Assembly: GCA_013400975.1 (NCBI GenBank)
Contig: WBMZ01010254.1
Location: 434,001 to 498,000, forward strand
From: Atrichornis clamosus
Taxonomy: Eukaryota; Chordata; Aves; Passeriformes; Menuridae
Length of the DNA stretch: 64,000 nt
Direction: 5' to 3'
In this document: positions 1-14,300 of the stretch, one piece after another
Numbering within the stretch: the first letter of the stretch is position 1
Layout of the letters: every line of letters starts with the position of its first letter
The notes under the pieces: model-generated
The model's input: only the letters and a program-made list of their open reading frames with translations
What the model was told of the DNA's origin: nothing
The model's database searches: none
Position numbers and translations under genes: made by a program

Positions 1-235
1 TCACAGAATGGTTTGTGTCGGAGGGACATTAAAGCTCATCTCATTCCTCCCCCTGCCATGTCAGGGACACCGTCCACTATCCCAGGGTGCTCCAAGCCCT
101 GTCCAGCCTGGCCTTGGACACTTCCAGGGATGGGGCAGCCACAGCTTCTCTGGGCACCCTGTGCCAGGGCCTCACCACCCTCACAGGGGAGAATTTCTTC
201 CTAATACCCAGTCTAAACCTGTGAAGGGGCAGGTC
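1..235 (-). mobile_element. CR1 LINE 3' tail
   Basis: The window opens with TCACAGAATGGTTTG, the reverse complement of the usual avian CR1 terminus (CAAACCATTCTGTGA). Reading inward come the familiar CR1 3'-UTR blocks: a CCATGTCAGGGACAC stretch, the GGACACTTCCAGGGATGGGG block and the GGGAGAATTTCTTCCTAAT block. It is a 5'-truncated, non-coding copy inserted in minus orientation. The exact inner edge is uncertain by tens of bases, and the terminal repeat may continue outside the window. Identification rests on recognising the CR1 consensus, not on a search. Confidence 0.92.
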
Positions 236-3200
236 AGGGTTCTGTGTCCCCTACCTATACCCCTGGATGAGGGAATGATGTCCCTGGGCACGCCCTGCTC
301 TTGCCAGCACACACAGGAGCAGGTTTTCTGTGCATCCCCGCTGCTGCTGAGGAAAGACTTGAAGTGCTGTCTAAAACTGCACTTTTGAGAAGCCTCAGCA
401 GCTGCTCAAGGACAGGAGTTTGCTTAATTGCTGTATCAGTGCATTCAGAGATCCTCACTATCTCACCATCGCCCCAGCAAAACACGTATCATGCATTTGT
501 CCTTGGAGCCAGCCTTCCCCTGCCAAGGGATTACAGCAGCCTCGTGCCACAGGAACCATGCACCGCTCTTCTCCTCCTGCTCCCCCCAAAGATATCATCC
601 CCCTGCCTTCCCACCAGTCACCACAGAGCCCCTTCCATTCAATTTATGATGTTTGCACTCCTTTGTTTTCCGTCAGGCAGCCTTTGAGGCACTGCATCCA
701 GTGACCTCTGGCAAAGGAATGGGAATAGCACACACTTTTATCCTGGCACCAGGCAGCAGCAGTGACAAATTGGTTTGCTTTTCTGCCCGACACTGGGGGT
801 TCTGAGCAGGGAAAGGGGGTTTATTAGCCTGGACTTATGCATCTGAAATATGCTGTGTAAACTCTCTTCTCTGATGTTATTTAAAATATATATTTAGGCT
901 TGTCTCTGACTGCCTTGAAATGCACTAAGTTTTGCCCAAATGGATGGAACCTTCTGGTTGGAAATAAACTTGTTATCACGATATGCTGGGATTCTTTTAA
1001 TTTTTTTTTTTTAAATTTAACAGCTAAATATAAATGTTCAGTTGTGTATGGATGTATTCAGCTATGTTAGGGAAAGGAACAGCACATACATCCACACTTT
1101 CCAACACAAAAATATCCAGCCATTTACCAGAGAAAAGAGATTAGGAGGTGTGCACAGCCACAAACATTTCTCAAAGCCTATGGGAACATTTTGGAAAGAA
1201 AGTACTGTTCCCACTTCTCTCCTCCTAAAGCGAGCAGAAATAGCCCAGCAGATGGGGGATTCTGGGTGATTCTTGGCAGAACAAAGTGATAATAGGGATG
1301 GATTTGGTGTCACTGTGCCTTGCCAGCACTGCCCTGCCCTCCAGCACACCCCTCCTCCGTGGGCACATCCACCTTTGGGAGTGCCCAGCAGAATGGCAGA
1401 GGAACTGAAGGCATAGAGATAATTTGTGTGGAATTCAAAATACTGACCCTCTCTGCAAACCTATAAGGTCTACTGATAAAAGCACTGCAATGTGGGTAGA
1501 GTTGCCTTTATTATATTCCGAAATGATTTAAAAATCAAGGATTTTTCCACACGAGCCTGCACAGCCATTTTTAGGAGGACACGTGTGTATGTGAATATTC
1601 ACCTTCCACCCTGGCTTCTTGCTGTGGTTCTGAGGATGCTCACAGTGCCCATCCCAGCTTGGTGCACTGTCACAGCACCATTTCAGTGTTCCCATGTTGC
1701 TGCTATGTCCTGACCTCCAAGGGCTGAGCTCAATGCAGCCTCCTCAGAAAAACTCCATTTGTGTTCCCTCCTCCGCTCTCTTTTTTTGTGGCTGATGTTA
1801 TCTCCTGTTATCTTAATTACATGCTTTAAGGGTGCCTGCTGCACAGATCATTGATGGAGTTTGATGTTTGTTAATATCACGTTGCATTATGAGAATCTGG
1901 TACATTAAGAGCTTGGTGTCTTTCCAAATTATTCTGAAGATATAAAAAAAAAACTTAATAAGCAACCCACTTTAACTAATACAGACTAATAAGTAGAGAA
2001 GGCAGAGGGACATGTTTATTTGAGGCGTTGTAAGTAAAATGATTTAAAGAGCCTTTGCACAAAACTTGCTCTTCAAGGTCAGGGTCTAGGGTTAAAATTT
2101 GGGTTAGTGCTGCTGGGGACAGTAGACACCAATTTGTGGTCAGATCAAGTCAACCTTCCCACTTGTATTTAATTTTCCCAAAACAGCAATTTGTCTTTAA
2201 ATATGAACACTTATCTAAATCAGATACAGATGGTTGTTTTTATCAAATGAATGCTGTTTTATCACTTTAAAAGCTTTTGTTTTTAGTCAAGTGAAGGCAG
2301 TGGGCAGCACTCCCTTGTTTTTGAAAGAAGAAGAGCATATGCTTTTTAATTTGAAATGTAGCACTAATAGCATTATCCACAGGGGTATAGGCTGTGCTAT
2401 TGTGGATTGTGGATAATGCATTTATGCTCAAATATCCTTTATTCCCTCCTGAGTGAAAGAATTTAACAGCATATTGTGTTATCATGCCATGGAGAATATA
2501 GTTTACTCAAAGAGTGAATTTTTTGACAGTATTAACTCTTCTTATAAGGCTCTGTTGAAAAAAAAAAAACCCCTAAACCTATCACGAACAAGGAAAAAAC
2601 ACTGTTGAGGGGAGATCTGGAGATAAGGCAGACAAGAGCCAGAGACAGCTTCAAAAATAGCTTTACAGGCACATCCTTCTTGTGCCTCTCGCAGTCCCTG
2701 CTCCCTTCTCTCCAGAAGTTGGTGCTCGTGCCACGACAGGCTGGAGACACAAACCCAGCCCATTTGTGACCTTCTGTGGCAAACCCCTTCTCCCCAGGGC
2801 TGTAAGACAAATGGTTTAATAACCCAGAATGCTGTGCTCCTCGCTTCAGCACAGTTGACTCTCTGCATTCAGCCTCATTCACAGGTATCTCCAACAACCT
2901 CCTGGGAAAACGCTGAACAAACGGAGAGCACGGCTTGGACGCCCGGGGCTGGCCTTGCATTGTTTGCTTTTTATTATAAGGCTTATCTTGCTGTGTCATA
3001 TGGTTAAAAACTGGAGCCTTGCCTCCAAGATAGCAGTGGGAAGGCAAGAAAAGCTTGTGTGCATTTGTCTTCAGGTCAGTTTTATAAATGAATGTACTGA
3101 TGCAGCCCTCAACAAAAATGCAAGGGAGAAACTATGAGCAAGAGAGAGCAAGAACAAGTCCTAACTTCATTCCCATCGTGTGGTTTTCTGGAAATGAAAG

Positions 3201-5229
3201 ATCTGAACAGTGCTCTCCTGCTCTCTCAGCAGAGGACTGGCTGTGCTCCTGTGTTCGTGTGAAGGGCTGGACTGGATCCTTCCACTCGGACACAGGGAGT
3301 GTGGCCACAGGCCAGCTGGAGGGGCATTTGGAAAACCAAACCAGGTCTTGGACCCTGTTCCCACCTGCCCCAGGATCTTGGGATGTCCTAGTTGTGTCAG
3401 GGACATTAAGCCAAGCCCGTTAGAGACATCAAACAGAATCAGGTGACAAAGGATGAGCAGCAGTGGAATGAAGGCACCACAGCTCGTGGGGTGCAATGTC
3501 CAAGTGAGAAGAGAGGGGAGAGGTTTTTGAAGTCAAGCTGGACACCAAAAGCTCACCTACTACTTTGCAGGAGGAATGACTGAAAGAATTCCTGCTGTCT
3601 CCCAGGAGGATTCAGCTTGAACCTGAGCTGGCTCCCTGTTGGGCAGCAATTACCTCAGACCTGGTTAGGACGAGACAGGAGGTCCATCCTGCAGCTCCAG
3701 TTGCAGGATCACAGAGCAGCAGTGGTTTGGTGGCCATCAAAGTGCTTTATTGTGAAAGACAGAAACATCTGGGTCTTCTTCAGCCAAGGGAGGATTAATT
3801 TTACCCAGTTTTAGTCCTGTAAAAGTTTAGATGTCTAAGCAAGTGATCTAGCCCTCCTCTTCAGGCTGTGAGGAGAAAGAGAGGCATCTCCAGAGAATGA
3901 GTCACCTCTTCTAATGTACAGTGTCTAAAGTGGGTGGGATGAGTCATTCTCCAAAGGTAACAGTCTCTTTCTGGTTTAAATGACTAGTTACAACTGAAAG
4001 CCTGACTTTATGGTGGCAGAAATTAGCCATCTTCACTGTCACCAGCATTTGTCTCAAGTTATTTTCACAATTCAGAGCAAGGTGAGAAGGCTTCCTTCTC
4101 AGTAGATTGCTCTTCAAAGGACCATTTTGTGCTCTCTCCTGGGATCTGCACATCTTTATCCTTCAAAAATGGTGCTGAAATTGTTTGCTCAAGTTTCATG
4201 GAGTCAGAGAAGCTAAAGGCTGTTGGAAACAGAAAGAAAGTCCCTTGACCCATCCCCAGTCCACAGGCAGAAAACTGCAGTTCAGTTTTGTTATTCTTAA
4301 TGTTTCCTTCTTTCAACAATATCTTCCGATAGTCAGTAAGGAAATTTCAGTTGTTTTCAATGGGCTTTGATCCAAGCCTGCAGAGAGAGCAATAGAGAAA
4401 ATTCAGCTGCAGAGGCAAATCAACAGAGGGGAAAGGTAATGGCACGAGAGAGCTAAAAGACGTAATTGTGAGACGAGGGGAGAAAGGGGAACAAAGAGAG
4501 GTGCTTTAAAGGAGGAACACAGAGGCAGTGCTCAGTGGAGAGGAGATCTGGGCACGGAGAGAGGGACGAACTCATACCCTTGAAACAACGTGTCTCTCCA
4601 CCACTGCAGCATCACTTCAGTTTGAAAACGCCTAACTGCTCTTCAGTTTAATCATTGCTGCACTTTTGGGTATAAGATGAATAATTAAGCCTGGGAGTAG
4701 AATACAGCAAGTGTTAATAGGGCAGAAGGTACCGCAAAGTCCTTATAAAAAGCTGTGCTTGCAGCACGAAGTGGCTGCTGTTCTCTGCGTCCCCAATCAC
4801 GGAGTGAGGAGCATGAAAGTACTAAATTAAATGAAGTGCATCTGTATTCTTTCTGCTGGACTTTTTCCCCCCTGCGTTTGATGCTATTCCTTGCTAAATA
4901 ATACCCCGTCTCTAGCAAAGAATGAACAGTGTAATTCTGAATTGTCCTTCCAAATCAAGCCAGGACGGACATCCTGCACAGCCCTGCCTTCCATGCCTGC
5001 ACCTGAGGGCTCCCACAGGCACAGCCTCCTCCCTTATGTCAGTTCATGTCTAAAGAATCTCTGGTGCCTTAAAGAGACAATTCAGTCTGAAGTGGCAGTG
5101 CCGTGGAATTCGTCCTCTCTGAGGAGCTCAAGATTGCTTCCTGTTGCTGTCAGAAGATCAACATGAAGAAATAAATGCCACTTCAAACCATGAGAGGCAA
5201 CAATTAAACAAGGTCTGAGAAGACCTCTA
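236..5229. other. intergenic DNA, no gene seen
   Basis: Open reading frames here are short, overlap on both strands and show no recognisable domain or splice-linked coding block. Base composition is mixed, with minor A/T runs near 1000-1015, 1940-1955 and 2558-2572. This lies downstream of the 3' end of BRINP1. I see no further repeat family that I can name. Confidence 0.6.
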
Positions 5230-5308
5230 GGACGACCCTGCTTGAGCTGGAAGATTGGGCCAGGTGACTCCACTGTGATCTCTTCCAACCTGACCCATTT
5301 TTGTGAAG
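5230..5308 (+). mobile_element. old CR1 fragment
   Basis: A short diverged piece resembling the last part of a CR1 3' UTR. It shows GACCCTGCTTGAGC, then a GGGCCAGGTGACTCC block, then TCTCTTCCAACCTGACCCAT and a degraded terminal TTTTGTGAAG. The order matches the CR1 tail on the plus strand. Substitutions throughout suggest an older insertion than the copies at 47.5 or 63.7 kb. Confidence 0.7.
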
Positions 5309-8300
5309 ACTTTGGGCCAGCTGCACTGCCCAGACCCTTGAGTGCTGGCCATGCACAGAGCAAGAGAAGGCACAGCCAGGAAAAGCTGTGACTGGAATAA
5401 AGTGCAGCCATCGATCCATGTACAAAGCAAGTCACTGTGGTTTGTAGCTCTCTGTGTTCTCCCCTCCATCTGGAGTGTCTCCCTTTCCCTGAGCACACTC
5501 AGACTAAGAACCAACAAAGCAGCAGCCCAAAGGACAGCAGTTCATATCTGAATCACCCAAAACATGTCCAGGGACAGTGTGCAGAGAGTGTTGTCCATTC
5601 CTCTGGGAGGTCAGACCGAGTGACAGCAAACAGCAAATGCAAAGCTTTCAGGTTTTCATTTTCCACGCTCACCAATTAAAAAGAGTTGTGTACGCTAATC
5701 AAATTAGGTGGGGAGGAAGAAAGACAGATTGTTATTTTTAAATCCTGGGAAGAAGTTTGGGAATGGGAGGTCATAAAAGTAAAGAGGGAGGTCAATAAAT
5801 AGAAAGGAGGAAATTATTTTTAACCGTTGCAGATAAGGTATTTTTAGAGCAATCACCTGAAAGCTCCAGAACTACACAGAGTGATAAGCACAGCTCAACT
5901 CGGCGGCTGCAGCTTGGCTCAGACCCACCTTCCTTGGCTTCTTTCAAGTGAGTTTTCAGTGTAATGACTGTTTTCTTTTCCTTTTTCTCCCACCTCGTGT
6001 CCTTTTTGCTCTCACTGAGGCATCTCAGGAGCTCTGGTGCTCATATGGACGTTTGAGGAGATTTCCAGTTGCTGCTAAGTGGGTATTTTCCCCCCTCTTT
6101 GATTTGTTTTTCATCCTTTTCTTTTTGACTGGTCTCCTGTCTCCTTTTTGCAGGAGGTGGAAGGGATGATGAGCAGAGCTTGCACGGGCCAGCAGGTTTG
6201 AGAAGAAACCAGAGGCTGCCTTCCTTGGGGCCAGGAGGACACAGCCAAAGGGCTGAAACAACACAGAGGGGTGTCCCAGGTGGGGCAGGAGCAGTGACTC
6301 CGTCAGAGTCCTGTGCCACAGATCTCAGCGCTGGAGGCAGCAGAGCCAGCAAGAGCTGCCTGAGGATCTGGGTGTGTTTGCTGGTGATGGGAGAGAGGGA
6401 CATCACGGGGTTTTTAGTTTTCTTTCTGCACGCCATCCCACACAGCTGCACCAATTATCCACGGCACACCTTGTCAGCAAGAAGATGGGATCAATACTAT
6501 CGTTTTTCAAGGTCTGGACAATGGTCCAGGAAAATTCCAGGTGAGGGAAAACACCTTTGGATCAGGATAAACTTAGGACAGGCCTCCCACAGGCATTCCC
6601 CTCTAATTCTGCAGACAAAAGCATGGGATGCACTGACTATACTGTGTAGAAAACACTTTTTTTTCGATATCTACTCTTCCAGATCTTCAAGATGATTCAG
6701 CATAAATCAGGCTGTACCATAGCATGTAAGCTGTGAATTCAAAACAGACATTTTCAAAAGTAAGGGAAGATGTCCCAGTGTCTTATTCAAACCGAATTGG
6801 TATTTTTCCTGACTGGATGCCAAGCTATTGAATGTGTCAATATGTTGAGATGTTGCCATAATTTGGGAAAAAACAATTGTTTTGGAGCCACCTTCCCATC
6901 TGCTGTGTGAATTTGATTGTCTTCCAGCATCCTCCTGGCCACTTCGCTGAGAGCGATGGTGCCTCTGCCTTCATGGTTTTCCAGGGTGAGGTCAATGAAA
7001 AGGGATTTTTCTTTCTTTCAAGGATCAAAGCAAAACATAGAAGATGCCAAAAGATAAATATTTGACTTTGAAATGAGAAAGAAAGAAGCGGAAGAGCAGC
7101 ACCAAGGGAGTAAATCTCTCGGGGTGTCCTGCAGTCTGGATGTACATTTGTATTGCAAAGATAGGAGCTGTGGATGTGGTGTGTAAAGATGTCGGTTTTA
7201 CAAGAAAATAGAATCAGTCAGGAGACCTCTGGGAAATCACAGAATGTGTGTACACTTTACGGTTTGTATAAAATTAAATGCTTTTTTTTTTTCTTAGAGA
7301 TATTGATCCTTGTTCTTTTATTATTATTTATTATTAGTATTTCTTTTTTTTCACTCTCATTTGAGTATCCACATCCTGGTCTTTCTGGTCCCTTGTTTGA
7401 ATTGGGCCTATTTATGTGAAACAGGCTGATAACTCTCATCTTTTCCCTCTTATGCTCTGAATAATTATAGGTCTCCCAGGAAATCTGGCCTTCAGCAGAA
7501 ATTTTGTGAAGGTTTTGAAAGATTTTATTAGAAAACACTTGGATCCTGCACAATTATCAGTTCTGAAAGGTGCTGTGCCCACCCCCTCCAGTGGAAGGGC
7601 TATTGATCATCTCACAAAGGGAAGGCAGGTACTTACAGAGAGAAGAGTTGAGGTTTGGTTGCCTTTTCAACATCAATGATAAAATTGCATCTAATGTTCA
7701 CCTCATTCACCTCAACTCCACTGGTCTGCACTAATTAAGGTGGAGCAAGCCGTGCTGGTTAATAAAGAACACTGTAATTCAGCTTGTGCTGGGCAGTGAT
7801 TGCAACAAGAGATAAAACTCAATAACTGATTTAAAAGATGGGCTTTGATTACCAGAAATATCTGGGGCTTTTGTTCCCTGATGGCAGAGCACACACTGTA
7901 AAACCCTGCCACCACCAATGGCTCCGACGTGAGGCTCAAAATACCTTCTCTACCTTTCAGGTCGGGCTCCAACTTGTCAAGTCGTGCTTTAAAACATTGT
8001 AGATGATCCTCACAATCCTGTCTTCTGTTTTGCAAAAACACTGTTCTGCTTGGCCATATGTGCCACCATCCTGCTCCAGGGTCCTATATCCAGAGCCATC
8101 ACATCCCACACAGTAGCCGGCTCCGTTTGGAGCAGCCACCTTGTTCCCTCCAAGTTGCACACTGCTGTAGTTCGCAGGAAATTTTGCTCCTAGGTCTATT
8201 TTGGATATCCATATGTCTGCCAGGTTTGGTTCTCTCTATCCAGGGCAGTTCTTCCCCACAATCAGAACACTCTGTGCTCCTTCCCACCACAACCAGCCAT

Positions 8301-11300
8301 CCTCAAGATGTGTCCTCTGTGCCGTGCAGGCAGGGCTGTGACGCAACTCCTTCTCTACCTCCACTGCTTTGAGGTGAAAAAATACACACACAGAATAACT
8401 TTCTGCAGTAGTGGAAGCCCCATAAGGGCAAGAGCCAGTTTGGGTGTGGTGTGGTGTGTTGTCCTCGTGGCTGATTCCCTCTACGGAGCATTAGCCATGG
8501 AAAAGGTGATGGAGATCAATATTTGCAGAGTGCCTGAGTGTCAGGGTGGGAGCTGGAAGGATAGGGAGCAACGCCATGGGGTTTTCACACCCCAGCCCCG
8601 TGTGGGGCAGCACATTCCAGCTGTGCAGACAGGAGGCAGAGCAATCAGGGATCACTCCTTCCTCCCAAGCCTCTCAGGACCACTAAGAAAGGTCTACATG
8701 TACAACTTTTCACACCCCATTAGCCCAGATGGGATGAACTTCACTTCTCATAACCAGCTCTGCTGACAGAGCTGACCAATTCATTTTTCCCCAGCTGAAC
8801 AGTTTTCCCTTGCAGAAATGCAAATTCAGCAAAACATAATTTTTGTTGACATTTGTAATGGGAAATTATTGAAACACTTCATTTCCAGTCTAGCATTTGG
8901 CCGGTTCTGTCTCATCTGGCGTGAAGTAATCAAAACCCAGCAGAGAAGCCCTTGCCTCTTAAATCATTCACCAAAGTTCCTCTTCAGGAAGCCTGTCCTG
9001 AGATTCCTGAGATGAAATATGATGGGATGTTGCCTGTCACCCTAAACTTTGAGAATGCTGCATTCCCTCTAACTTTAGAACTTTCCTCCTTGGAATGAAA
9101 ATATTGTTGCAGAAAGCTGCATTTCTAAGGAGAAAAGGTGTCTTGCAGTAGCTGAATCACAGAAATGATGGTTTGACTCAAAGCTTTTAAAGAATTAACA
9201 GTTGCCACAACAGGACTCCCCCTTATGCAGCCAAGGCGGTGCAGAGAGGAGCTGGTACAGGGAGTCCTGCGTGGTTTAGGCTTTTTATAGTGACAGATTT
9301 CTTTGCATAATGTATTTTGGGTGAAGCTTCAGGTTTATTTTGTACTTATCTGATGACAGAAAAGTATATATTAAGTCTTAAAAAAAAAAAAAAAAGAAGA
9401 AGGTTTTTTAATCAGCTTATTACAGCCTTCCATGTATAATAGAGCACTTATATGGCAGTAAACCTGGAATCCTACAGGAGTTTGTTGTAAAGTGACAGAT
9501 TCAGGTCAGAGCTGTTCATGAGCAGCCAGATTGATTTGTGATGCATAATGATGGGAGAAATGGCATTATTGTTTTACAGGAGAGCACAGAAAGGTAGGAT
9601 ATGCCAGGGCCATTAGAACAGCTGGGTACCCTGGTCTGAAATACCTTGCCTCTGGCCAATGCCTGATATTTCAAATAAATTAGAGCTATTCCACAACTGG
9701 TGAATAAAGTAGTCGCACAGTAGATGTGTTTTTGGCTCCTTAGCTCCCCTCACCCTGGCCACAAACTCTAAATTTCCCAGTTAACTCTTGCTCCTGCAGG
9801 TACAGACTTTGAAAACCACTGACATGGGCTGGGTACAACCAGAGCAGTGCTGCAAGAGACCAATTTTTAAATTTTCCTTCCTTTCCTTCTGCCACTATTT
9901 AACTCTGTGACCATGGGCAAGTCTTTCAATATCTACTTCTGCTCTCTTTCTTGTTTTAAACAAATCCTTTTTAGAGCATGAGTTTGTCATGTGTGTCTGT
10001 GTCATCTAGTTGGCTTTTATGTTATTTCTTGTTCTGAATTTGTTGGCCTTTATTTTTATTAACTGAATCCTATAATAAATGTACATGTGATGCTGACCTG
10101 AAGGAAATGCTGCACTCACTCTATAAAGAATATCAGAGAGATATAAAAACACTTTGTGAATGGGAATATGTGCAGAATGGTAAAAGCAATGGCTCCTGTC
10201 CAACATTTCCAGGGGCAGCAAAAAACCACCCTAAAAAACAGATGAAGGACTGGTCCACCTTCACGGGACTGACCCTTGAAAACCCGCTGGGAACTTCAGA
10301 TGGTGCCACATGCATCTTCCTCTTAATTAGTGCTCTTCTGAGAGGCTTTCTGACACCAGATCTCCTTTTCCTTACGTCTCAGTAAAATGCCAGCTCCTCT
10401 GGGGTCCTGGTGTGCGACTGAGGTCCCTCAGTGCTACATCAGAGATATTAATTCTCATTAAGAAATGATGCAATCAGTGCTCATTTGGACACGTGCTGTG
10501 CACCTCAGCGGCTGCTGGGTGCACTGTGATTGTTCATCTCGGGCTGAAAGCCTCTGTGTGTGCTCCATCCCAGCTGCCCAGGCTCACCTCGCCCAACCAG
10601 CTGCTGAGATTAACAAAGCAATTCAGGCTGGCAAGTTGGGTTTTGATCTTGGGACTCCTGGGCCTTTTACAGCCCTGAGATGCGGGATTCTCCCTGCGTG
10701 TTACCAGTTATTGAGAACTCTGAATTCAAGCCAAAATGATATATGGGCGTTATCTTAACTCTGAGGGGTTTGAGCAGTGCCTTTGACTTTCATGCGTCTG
10801 CCACACACGTGCAGACCCTCAGTACTGCAATCCATCGTGCTCAGCACCCTGCAGGACTGAGCCCTTCACTAATCCTCCTAAACCCAAGTCTATTGACTTT
10901 CAAAGCAACCCGCCAGGGTTTCTTATCTACATTTCCTGAACAAGCTGCTTGCTTAAGCTGAGCCTTTTTTGCATTAGTCTTCAGCCAGAGTTGATTTTGA
11001 GCAATGAACATGATTAGATTTTCATATCAAGAGAGAATGAAAGTCTGGAGATAGTTCACAAGTATCCTGGAGTGAGGCAGGAGTGATCTACCTTAATTGA
11101 GCAGCTTGTAAAAACACAAAAAGATCAGACTTGGTGTCTAAATCCAACTCAGCCAATATCCAGGTTTTGCTTTCTCATCCTGGAATGAATCTTAACAGAA
11201 CCCTGAGTCTAAATGTCTTAGGGAAGTTTGAAAGCCAGATCTCAGTCGTTAGATGCCTGGTATTTGTACAATATGATCCTGTCATCACATTGCAGAACAA

Positions 11301-14300
11301 GATTCAGTCCTAACCTCCAGCACAGCCCCACAAAGAGGGAGATGCTGAATGAGCTCAAGGAGCCTGCCCCAGAAAACAGGCTGAAATGAGGATGCTTCAT
11401 CTCCAGGAAATTTCTATTATAGGGGTCACTTTACCCCAAAATCAGTCAAAGACAGTTCTGTCAGGCTTGACCAGACCTTGTGGGACGTCCCAAGGCTGAA
11501 ACAAAACCCACACCATGGCAGCACATCACTGTACATCCTTCTCAAGGTCTCTGTCAATGCCTGTGTGAGTGGGGCAGTCAGGCAGCAGGAGCTGGCTGTG
11601 GAAGTAAAGCACACCGGGAATAACCATTCCTGCCCTGGCACTGCTCCTTGGCTTCACACAAAGGTCACTCTCAAGGCTGAGACTCCAGACAGACTCTGGT
11701 CGCAGTTCTGTGAAGATTTTGCCATCCTGGGCTTCCTTTTCCCACCTGTAAAAATCAGACTGGTCCTAAACTTACTGTGTCTATGTAAGTGGCAATCTTG
11801 TATTAATTAATTCAGTGTATGCCCGGGAGCAAACACAATGAGGCTTGGATTGTAATCAAGACCTCAAAATATAGATTAATAGATAAGCTAATAGATGTCT
11901 ATTAATAAGTTAAAAGATCAATAATATACACATATCAAAACGAAAACCTGCATATAGAAATACAGAAGGTGTAATTGTGGTTTTGTCTTCCTGATGTCAC
12001 ATTCAGTCTCTTGGCTCCCTCACTTGAATTCAGCAGCACCATAATCCAGGTGCTCTTTCCTCTGTTCCTGGCAGCAGCTTTGAGAACTCCTGACCTTCAG
12101 CTCTCCTTGGCACACCCTGCTTGAGGAGATCTGTGAGCATCCTGGAAAATCACCCCAGCTGAACTTCTTTTTCCTATTCAGACAAATCTATGTTCTAGAC
12201 AACATGACTGACAGTATTAAAACACAGGGGTAACTCAAAAAGTAATATCCATCCCACGTTTGTCAGTCAAGAAATCTTGACTTTAAATTTTTTTTTATAC
12301 CTCCTTTAAAATTTCAGCCAAAATGATTCAGTTGGACATTTTCTACTGGAAGCTATTATGCAGTTAAAAATTAAGGTATTTCACAGCAATTTATCACTGG
12401 CAAAAAACATCCCTAATAAACAGAATGAGTTGGTATGCTTTTCCCATTTCATTTTGCTTTTTTGCTCAGTTTGATTTAGCTGATTTTTCAGCTTTAAAAT
12501 ATTATTTTAACTTGCACTTACATTATGTATGTTCTATAAAATATCTAATGGGCTGGCTTTGTTAATTACTGAGCCAAAACTGAAAAGGGGAGGTGATGAG
12601 AGACAGAATGGGCTTGGGGAGTGAAAGGAGTCCTCCCTGAGCAGTGAGGTCAGTAACCCAATTTCTTTTGTGCCTGCCCGTATCTCTTCAGGGTCACCTC
12701 ACCAGATCTCTCTCCTCCACAGATTCTGCTGCTGTGGTTGTTTTATCCAGCAATATCTTTTGTGGTTCTCCTGGGGAGGAATCCATGGCCTGTTTTTCTT
12801 AGGTCTCTACACAAGGTCAGATTTCCTTCTTGTCTGAAAAGCAAGTGCTGGAGGCCAGCAGGAACCACCTGGAGATTGCACTGCTCTGCAGGTAAACACT
12901 CAGGAGGGGGACACAAAGATGGGTAATGGTACCTGGGGCTGTTCCTGTAGGTGTCTTTAATATCCGAGGGGCAGAGACTTGGATAATTTGCCTTTTTTTC
13001 TTGTTACACAGAAAGAAGATCGTATTTGGTTGAACAATGTACTTGTACAAAGCACCCAACCGGTGTCAGTTGAAAATGCAGGAGGAAGGACTGAAATGTC
13101 CAACAGGGTTTTTTATGGAGTGTTTTAGTCCTCACTGTTTTCCATCTTTATTTAATTCAGAGGTGAATAATAATCCTGGTGACATTAAGAGAAGGCAGTT
13201 TTAGATTATGGAAAAAAGTGTCAGTTGCAAAGAAAATGGGAGGGTAAGATGATTGACGTGGGGATTCCTGGACGAGAAGGTTTCTAATCTGACTGGGTCC
13301 AACAGTGCTAATCTATGTTTTCCAATTTTCCAAGGTAAAAAGAACATGGAATTTGTCCCCCATGACCTCCTTATGCCTTGTCTGTCATGTCTCCCCACAG
13401 CCTGTCCTCAACACACACCACAGACCATCCTGTGCCTCTGCTCTCAGACCAGGGCCTGCAGCACCTCATCCTGGTGCCGTTTCTTCCTTCCAACGAGCAC
13501 CAGGGGAAATTCCTCGGGGAAAGTGCTTTGGGAGACTGGAGCCCACAGCTTGGATTGCCACCCAGCATGTCTCCTGCAGCACTGGGACTGAGCAGCCAGG
13601 CTGGGATCTTGCTACACCCTTGTGCAGGAGGCACCATCTGCCAAATGTCCTCCTGAGCCGTGTTTTAGCAAGTGGGCTCAAAAGCTAAAAAGAACATCCC
13701 ATCCATGGCAGCTGAAGTCCATCACAGCTTGCTCACAGGATTCTGGCTCCGAAGGAAGGCTGGGCAAGTGGCCAAGAAGCCTCTCTTACTTGCCCATGTT
13801 TCTCTTTGGGGAAAGGGATTCCTGGTTTAGCATGGCTGGAGATGGGTTTGGGGAGCAGGATGGCACCAGGAAGCATTGGAATTCCCTCATCCCAGGTGCA
13901 GCCCACCCGAGGAGACACAAACTGCATTAACAGGATTTGCCAGGGCCTTGGGGCCGGTCTTGACATCTTTGAGGTCACTGGAATAAGTCTCATCAGCTGA
14001 AAAAGCACCAGATCTCTTGTGTTCTTTTATGCAAGAGCCCGCAGGATTCCTGGGAAGTGAAGGGGGAAGAAAGAGGGGAAATTGTCTTAAGCCTTTATTT
14101 ATTTCTCTGCCTTCTGCCCTTGTCACCCCTCCCCGTTTCTTGTCTACACAGTTCTCATCCCTCCAAGTGGACTTTTCTGCTCCAGAATGTGGCTGTTCCT
14201 GGAGCTGTGGAGGGGTCACTGGGCCCGACTGGGGGGTCACTGGGGCAGTGCCCTTTGTCTCTGAGGAGGGCAAAGCTGCTGAGGTCCAGACTCTTCCTGA

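Noticed and set aside
6180..6695. 171-codon plus-strand frame
   Set aside because: No domain or coding signature, and it is matched by a long frame on the other strand.
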